This document shows positions 51,642 to 56,664 of a stretch of DNA of 56,664 nt, piece by piece. Position 1 is the first letter of the stretch. Every line of letters begins with the position of its first letter. Position numbers and translations under genes: made by a program. Source of the stretch: Ichthyophthirius multifiliis (lineage: Eukaryota > Ciliophora > Oligohymenophorea > Hymenostomatida); NCBI RefSeq assembly GCF_000220395.1, contig NW_004086043.1, positions 1 through 56,664 on the forward strand, given 5' to 3'. The notes beneath the pieces are model-generated. The model saw only the letters and a list, made by a program, of their open reading frames with translations. It ran no database searches and was not told the origin of the DNA.

Positions 51642-51642
<1 letters not shown>
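50058..51642 (+). CDS. Second Q/N-rich WD40-like protein with NFNQ repeats
   Basis: Two exons (50058-51011 and 51091-51642) join in phase 0 and give 501 residues. Residues 1-190 are strongly Gln/Asn-rich with Phe, including short tandem units of the type QNFNQ (about 50460-50545), giving prion-like composition. The C-terminal 300 residues show propeller-like strands: KLLSYKTVLLLVYKKKIEII, LCLSIQENDNFSIIILNLKG, GNITDIQITDQNHVISIGLD then SKINFFVQ, and NQFFVGSSQGQLVQYSIENL. Blade ends lack the classic WD pair. The plan matches the gene at 32815-34748, so they may be distant paralogues. Function is not assigned. The stop TGA is directly followed by a 28-base A run. No frame break in coding sequence. 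Confidence 0.72.

Positions 51643-51670
<28 letters not shown>
51642..51670. repeat. 29-base A run abutting a stop codon
   Basis: The last base of the TGA of the WD40-like gene is the first of 29 consecutive A residues. It is the longest homopolymer in the window. Confidence 0.9.
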
Positions 51671-51674
<4 letters not shown>

Positions 51675-52170
51675 ATTAGATAAAATTATTATTTGTTTTT
51701 TTAAATATTTTAAAAGAATTTCAAAAAAAAAAAAAAATTTTTTAATTTATATAAATATTAAATGGTAAGAATTTATTATATTTTATTTATTAAATAATGA
51801 AAAACTTTCTAATTAAAAAATCTATTGTTAATTGTAAATATATTTTATATTATTATTAGTTTTTTCTTATATCTAATACATATATCATTAAATATTTTGC
51901 AATATCAAAAATAAATATAATATTATTATTTAATATTAACATTACTTAAAAAATATTTATTTATAATGAAAATTTTATAAATTAATATTATGATATATAC
52001 ATAACACAATTTATAATCTATTTAAATACAATCTTTCATTATTGAATATTATAACATTATCTTTTTAATTTTTATTTCATTAAAAAAAATATAAATATTT
52101 ATATTTGTAAAAAAGAAATATAATTTAATATTAAAAAATATTTTTATTTAAAATTATAATATTTTTTTTT
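51671..52170. other. AT-rich spacer between convergent genes
   Basis: About 500 bases between the stops of the WD40-like gene and the Na+/H+ exchanger. No gene or RNA seen. Confidence 0.6.
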
Positions 52171-53959
52171 TCAAAATTTTTACTATTATTATTATTATAT
52201 TTAAATTTCTTAAATTGTATGTTATTTTTAGATTTCATTATCACATTCATTTATTAATTCATTTTCTAACTATTTGTTTAAGATTTTCTGTTATTTTATT
52301 TCTTCTTTTCTATCTTTGTAATTATAAATAAAAAAAGGCTTAAAAACATATTCGTCTACTGTTTTCCATTTTTTCTAGCTATAACTCTTATATTATCTAT
52401 CCTGATAAGGTTCTCCCTAAGCTAAACTTTCCTGAATAGAATTGTTATCTACAAACTAAGGATTAACTTACATTTTTTTAAGAACTAAATGCACAAAGCT
52501 AGGCATAATTCCTCCCAAAATAATTGTTGTTATAATCACAATTGCAAAAGTAGTACTTTAAACAATATATGTAGAATAATCTGAATCATTTTCCAGAGGA
52601 ACTTTTAAAATCAAAGCAAAGGCAATAGCTCCTCTAATAACTCCAGCAAACCAAATAATAGAAATTTCATATACATTTATTCGACATTTTTTATTCCTAA
52701 ATTAATAATACCCAATAAAAAGCCATGAAAGTATAAAAATACTGAAAAACCTAGAAAGAAAACATACTATAATTTCCAATAAAATAAAACTCCAGGACCA
52801 TTTTTGCTTAAAATCATTTCCATTAAATTAAAAGCAAACAACACCTAATGCTATATATAAAACTGCTTCACAAATTTAAGAAATAGTATCAAAAACTACT
52901 TTTGTGGTAGTTTTTGCTTTTTCAGATATATTATACATTAAATAATGAGACATAGTTATTCCGCAAACTAGAATTGTAATAACTCCGGAAAGTTAGCATA
53001 TTTCTGATAATAAATATGAAAGGAAACCAAAACTAAATATAATGGCAGTCTCTAATTTTGGAAGTTATTCAAACACACGTACTTTTTTAGTTAAATAAGT
53101 CACAAACAAGCCAAAAGCCAATCCCATAAGTATACTTAAAACTGCATTTTTTATAAATTATCCAAACATTTCTAAAAATTTTAAAAAGTTGAACTCTATT
53201 TCTTTTTTAGGATCTTTTACCATTTCAAAAACTGCAGTATATAAAATAATTGATACTGAATCATTTACCATTCCTTCACCGAATATAATACTGAAAAGTT
53301 TTGGGTATTTAGATGGAGATATCATGGCTAAAGCTGAAACACTGTCAGTTGCACATATTGTTGCGGAAAATAAAAGAATAGCTTTTGTATTTAAATATTA
53401 AATAGGATTTTCTAAATCAAAATTTCTTATTAAACCTAATTTTATTTTATTTTTTTATTTTTATATTTTCTATGTTTAAAAGAAAAAAAAACCGGCTTTA
53501 TTAATTAAATAGGTTAATCCCCATACTACTAAAAAATTTATTATTGTACCAAATAACCCATACACAGTAATGTATTAAAAGTTTTAAAAAAACAACGTTT
53601 TTTTAAATTGTAACCACCCGCAAATATTATTGGAGGCAAAATTATGGAAAAGAAAATATTATTGTCAAAATCAAGCTTTTAAATAATTAAAAATTAGATT
53701 TATTCAATTTTTAAAAAATACTTTTGAATCGTAAAATTTATAAAGAATTATACCAACAATCATGCCTAATATTATACCAAAACCTGTTTCATGGATATAG
53801 TGAAACTAATATTTTATTTTAGTATTATTTTGATTTTGATTTTGATTTTATTTTTACTTTTATTTTTTCAAGTATTTATCCTATAAATAGATAGCAAAGA
53901 ACCAAACATATAATAACTATTATGTTTACTTCAAATTAATTATTATCTTAATCAAACAT
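52171..53959 (-). CDS. Na+/H+ exchanger (CPA1/NHE family)
   Basis: A membrane antiporter swapping Na+ or K+ for H+. The start at 53959 reads MFDQDNNQFEVNIIVIICLV. Introns include 53806-53857, about 53650-53695, and about 53435-53506. Family landmarks in order: FHYIHETGFGIILGMIVGII (TM2), FFSIILPPIIFAGGY (family LLPPIIFxAGY), ITVYGLFGTIINFLVVWG, SATICATDSVSALAMI (family ATDPVAVL), the ion-binding FGEGMVNDSVSIILY (ND motif), and IIWFAGVIRGAIAFALIL (RGA). About 10-12 membrane segments are visible. The cytosolic tail is short for an NHE, about 80 residues. It ends in QIQQQQQQKF coded by TAA/TAG codons before TGA 52173-52171. One base appears to be missing at 53577-53580. Confidence 0.9.
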
Positions 53960-54185
53960 GTTTTTTTTTATTTATTTACTATTTATTTATTTTTATTTGT
54001 TTTAATTTATATATATTATTATTTTATATAAGATAGCAAAATTAAAAATAAATATAATAAAGAACTAAAATTATCGCATTTATATAATAAACATAATATA
54101 TGTAGTTTTTAGATATAAAAATTATCTTTTAACTTTAAAAACATATTTATATTTTAGCAAAAATTAATTAATAGAAATATAAAAT

Positions 54186-54990
54186 TCAATGTTGAGTATA
54201 ATAACTTTATTATTATTATATATAGCTTTATTATTATTAAATATAACTTTATTATTATTGTTAACCCTATTATTATTAATTATTTCCTTATTTACTTTAA
54301 ATTATACTTTTTTAAGTATTTTAATATACATTATTCGTTATTTATTATATATGTAGCAAAAGTTAAGGATTTTTAAGTTTAACTAGTTCTTCTATGTCTT
54401 TAATTCTTCCATCCATTAAATTTAATTTCGATTTACTTGCTCCATATTTATAAGAGACATTTTGCCTTATTATATCATCATCTCCACTTATCATATCATA
54501 TCTTAAAACTTCAACATCTTTATAATTTAAGGTTTAAATGATTTACATGAAACCTGTATTATTTGGTTTTATATTCAAAATACAAGAAAATCTAAAAATA
54601 AAATATTTTCATATTTTTTTTATTTTTACTTTTAAGATTCAGTTTTACATTTGGTAATATGATTTTATGTTGATTATAAATATTGAGGAAAATTTCCTTA
54701 TAATTATTGTGTTTTTTTTATATATTCATATATTTCATTATCTAACCTATTTATTTTATATTTCTTATATTTTTTTTTTTACGTATGATAAAAATAAAAA
54801 AAATGTCATTTTCGGTTGTAAGTTCAATAGTCATTTTTTCTAATTATTTTTCTTTTGCGAAAGTTAAAATTCTTAAATTTATCAATTCTATTTATGCAGG
54901 ATTTCTTTCTATTCCTTATTAGTCTATATATTTTATTAAAATTGGTAATTCGATATGAAATATTTGCTTATAATTGCTTCCTTAAATGTT
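54186..54990 (-). CDS. SAS-6 head-domain protein, SAS6-like (SAS6L type), with poly-Gln repeat tail
   Basis: SAS-6 head domains build the nine-fold cartwheel of centrioles and basal bodies; SAS6L proteins are short relatives lacking the long coiled coil. Three exons are inferred. The first gives IFHIELPILIKYIDQQGIER (compare LFHQLVPLQVKCKDCEER) and MTIELTTENDIFF (compare VIRLTDDTDPFFL). The second gives LDNEIYEYIKKTQQL and FPQYLQ. The third gives FSCILNIKPNNTGFMQIIQT then LNYKDVEVLRYDMISGDDD (compare [20 protein letters not shown]). Only a short helix follows (LMDGRIKDIEELVKLKNPQ), then a Gln-rich tail with three QQQQSY units, ending at TGA 54188-54186. One base is missing in the A8 run 54796-54803. 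The start codon is not found; a further 5' exon is likely. Confidence 0.72.
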
Positions 54991-56613
54991 TTTTTATTAT
55001 TTTTTTATTTATTACAATTACTTAAAATGGGATCCATTTTTTTTATTGGGGTTAAATCAAATTAATTTAATATCATTTTTTAAAATGTATAAAAATAAAA
55101 TAGCAATAAAACTTGATATTTATTACTTTTTTTATTATTTTAAAAAAAAAAACTTAATTATATATAATTAAAAAAAATATATATTTTATATATGAGTTGA
55201 GCAATTAATTATTAATTTAAAAGTTTTAATTATAAAATTTATTGAAATATTAAATATTTTATTAAATTATAAATTTAAAAAAATATATATATATTTTTTT
55301 ATATTTTAAATTTAAAATAAATAAAATATTTTTTAAATTGATTTTTTATTTATCTTTATAAATTTTAATTTAAAATAAATTAATTAAATATTTAAATAAA
55401 AAAAAATCTTTATTATAATATTTAAAATAAATATACAATAAACTAATAATAGAAAATAGTTTTGCATTTTATTAAAATATTACCTTACCTATAATAAATT
55501 TAATATAAAATTAAAATTAAATAAATATATTATATATATTAAATTATATATTAAAAAAATAATAAATTAAAACAGTTATAAAAATAAATATATATATATA
55601 TAAATTAATAAATAAAATATTTAGAAAGAAAAAAAAAAAAAATTAATAATAAATAATATATATTAATAAATATTACAAATATTATATTAAAAAAGCATAA
55701 AAAACATAAATTATTTATATTATTATATATTAAAGATATTTATTATATATATTTTATTTCATTAAATTTAATTTATAATATTTGTTTTTATGTATAAATT
55801 TAATAAAATAATTAAAAATATTAATATATGATATATATTTATATAAATAAATATAAATATAAAAAAAATATAAATATAAATATATATTACATATTTTAAA
55901 TATAGAAAAGAGAACTTGCTTTAAATTTATAAAAAAAGATTAATAAAAATAAATTTAAATAATTAATTTATAAGAAAAATATAAAAAGTAAAATTGTTGA
56001 AGAAAATAAATATATTAATATAATATTATAAAAACAATTATTTTGTTACATTTATAAATTAAAATTAACATAAAGAATAAAATAAAATAGAAAAAATAAT
56101 AAGTAATTAATAAATTTATGGAAAAATATATTAAATACATATATTTATTTAAAAATAAACATATTAATATTATATTTATTAAATTTGTAAAATATTTTTA
56201 TATTCATAAATAATATATTATAAATTATAAAATTATTATTTATCATGATTTATTAAAATATATAATAATATAAAAAAAAGTTACATTTATTATTTGAAGT
56301 AATAAAATAAAAGATAAATATTATTTATAATATATTATATATTTTAAGTATTATTAAGAAAATTATTTAACAATTATTAAAATATAAAATAAAAATAATT
56401 TCATATAATATATATTTAATAAATTATATGTAATATAAAATAATAATTATATATAAAAAATGAAAATTCATATAAAAAATACAAATTTATTGCAAATATT
56501 AAATATAAAGTAATAGTGCAAAGTATTTCCAAGAAGATTTAATATTATTATTAATTATTTTTTTAAAAAAATACATAAATATATTTGGAAAAGGTATTTA
56601 GGGTTGAAGTTTT
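54991..56613. other. Subtelomeric AT-rich region
   Basis: About 1.6 kb between the last gene and the telomere. It is among the most AT-rich parts of the window and shows no protein-like frame. The frame at 54986-55171 (+) overlaps the SAS6-like 5' region and is a Phe/Tyr/Ile string. A first exon of the SAS6-like gene may hide at the left edge. The final 40 bases before the repeats become G-rich. Confidence 0.6.
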
Positions 56614-56664
56614 GGGGTTGGGGTTGGGGTTGGGGTTGGGGTTGGGGTTGGGGTTGGGGTGGGG
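56614..56664 (+). repeat. Telomere, GGGGTT repeats
   Basis: Seven exact GGGGTT units (56614-56655) followed by GGGGT and GGGG. The G-rich strand runs 5' to 3' toward the window end, as expected for the right end of a chromosome. GGGGTT is the Tetrahymena-type repeat. A degenerate lead-in (AGGGTTGAAGTTTT) precedes it. The last unit lacks one T, which could be a read error at the contig end. Confidence 0.97.

Noticed and set aside
53189-53401. Plus-strand frame with a protein-like look
   Set aside because: Antisense to the exchanger's conserved ND-motif exon.
53806-53857. Frame break in the exchanger N-terminus
   Set aside because: Explained by a GT...AG intron that joins LEKIK to FHYIHETGFG in phase 0.
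1-56664. tRNA or rRNA genes
   Set aside because: I looked for GC-rich 70-90 base islands with a GTTCGA-type T loop on both strands and found none; a covariance-model search would settle it.
1-56664. Transposons or virus-like elements
   Set aside because: No reverse transcriptase, integrase, transposase, capsid or terminal-repeat pattern was recognised, consistent with a somatic nucleus from which such DNA is removed.

Overview
This window is the end of a ciliate macronuclear chromosome. Four things point to this. Most TAA and TAG codons lie inside clearly conserved proteins where glutamine fits, and only TGA ends genes. Base composition is extremely AT-rich, roughly 85% by eye. Introns are tiny (26 to about 220 nt), GT...AG and AT-rich. 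The right end is a run of GGGGTT telomere repeats (56614-56664). GGGGTT telomeres, this code and this composition together fit an oligohymenophorean such as Ichthyophthirius multifiliis; the species is inferred, not proven.

Layout from left to right. 1-1081 (+): transcription factor DP (5' end outside the window). 1495-2440 (-): a very AT-rich orphan. 2489-9384 (-): giant cysteine-rich membrane protein. 10051-10793 (-): ANP32-like acidic nuclear protein. 11488-13970 (-): glutaminyl-tRNA synthetase. 14107-15319 (+): NAP-family histone chaperone. 15481-17116 (+): carboxypeptidase Q-like M28 peptidase. 18806-20509 (+): protein kinase. 20674-22152 (+): repeat-like orphan. 22533-24617 (+): cysteine-rich single-pass protein with a 30-bp coding repeat. 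25724-26587 (+): ribonuclease H2 subunit A. 27299-27966 (+): orphan. 28239-32155 (-): large helical-repeat protein with a probable RAP domain. 32815-34748 (+): Q/N-rich WD40 protein. 35018-35897 (+): VAMP7-like SNARE. 36029-37614 (+): tyrosyl-tRNA synthetase with a poly-Gln tail. 37729-40340 (-): second kinase. 41258-42447 (-): damaged or misassembled secreted protein. 43553-49826 (+): one or two very large orphans. 50058-51642 (+): second Q/N-rich WD40 protein. 52171-53959 (-): Na+/H+ exchanger. 54186-about 54990 (-): SAS-6 head-domain protein. The last 1.6 kb before the telomere shows no gene.

There is no operon logic; these are independent nuclear genes covering translation (GlnRS, TyrRS), chromatin and cell cycle (DP, NAP, ANP32), replication and repair (RNase H2A), traffic (VAMP7), cilia and centrioles (SAS-6-like), ion transport and signalling. 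Two features run through the window. First, about half of the genes contain one or more one-base reading-frame breaks, nearly all at A/T runs and nearly all read as one base too few; exon phases become exact when one base is added. This looks like a consensus-sequence artefact rather than biology. Second, (TAA)n tracts at gene 3' ends are translated as poly-glutamine tails. No tRNA, rRNA, CRISPR, virus-like element or transposon was recognised. All exon coordinates were worked out by hand.
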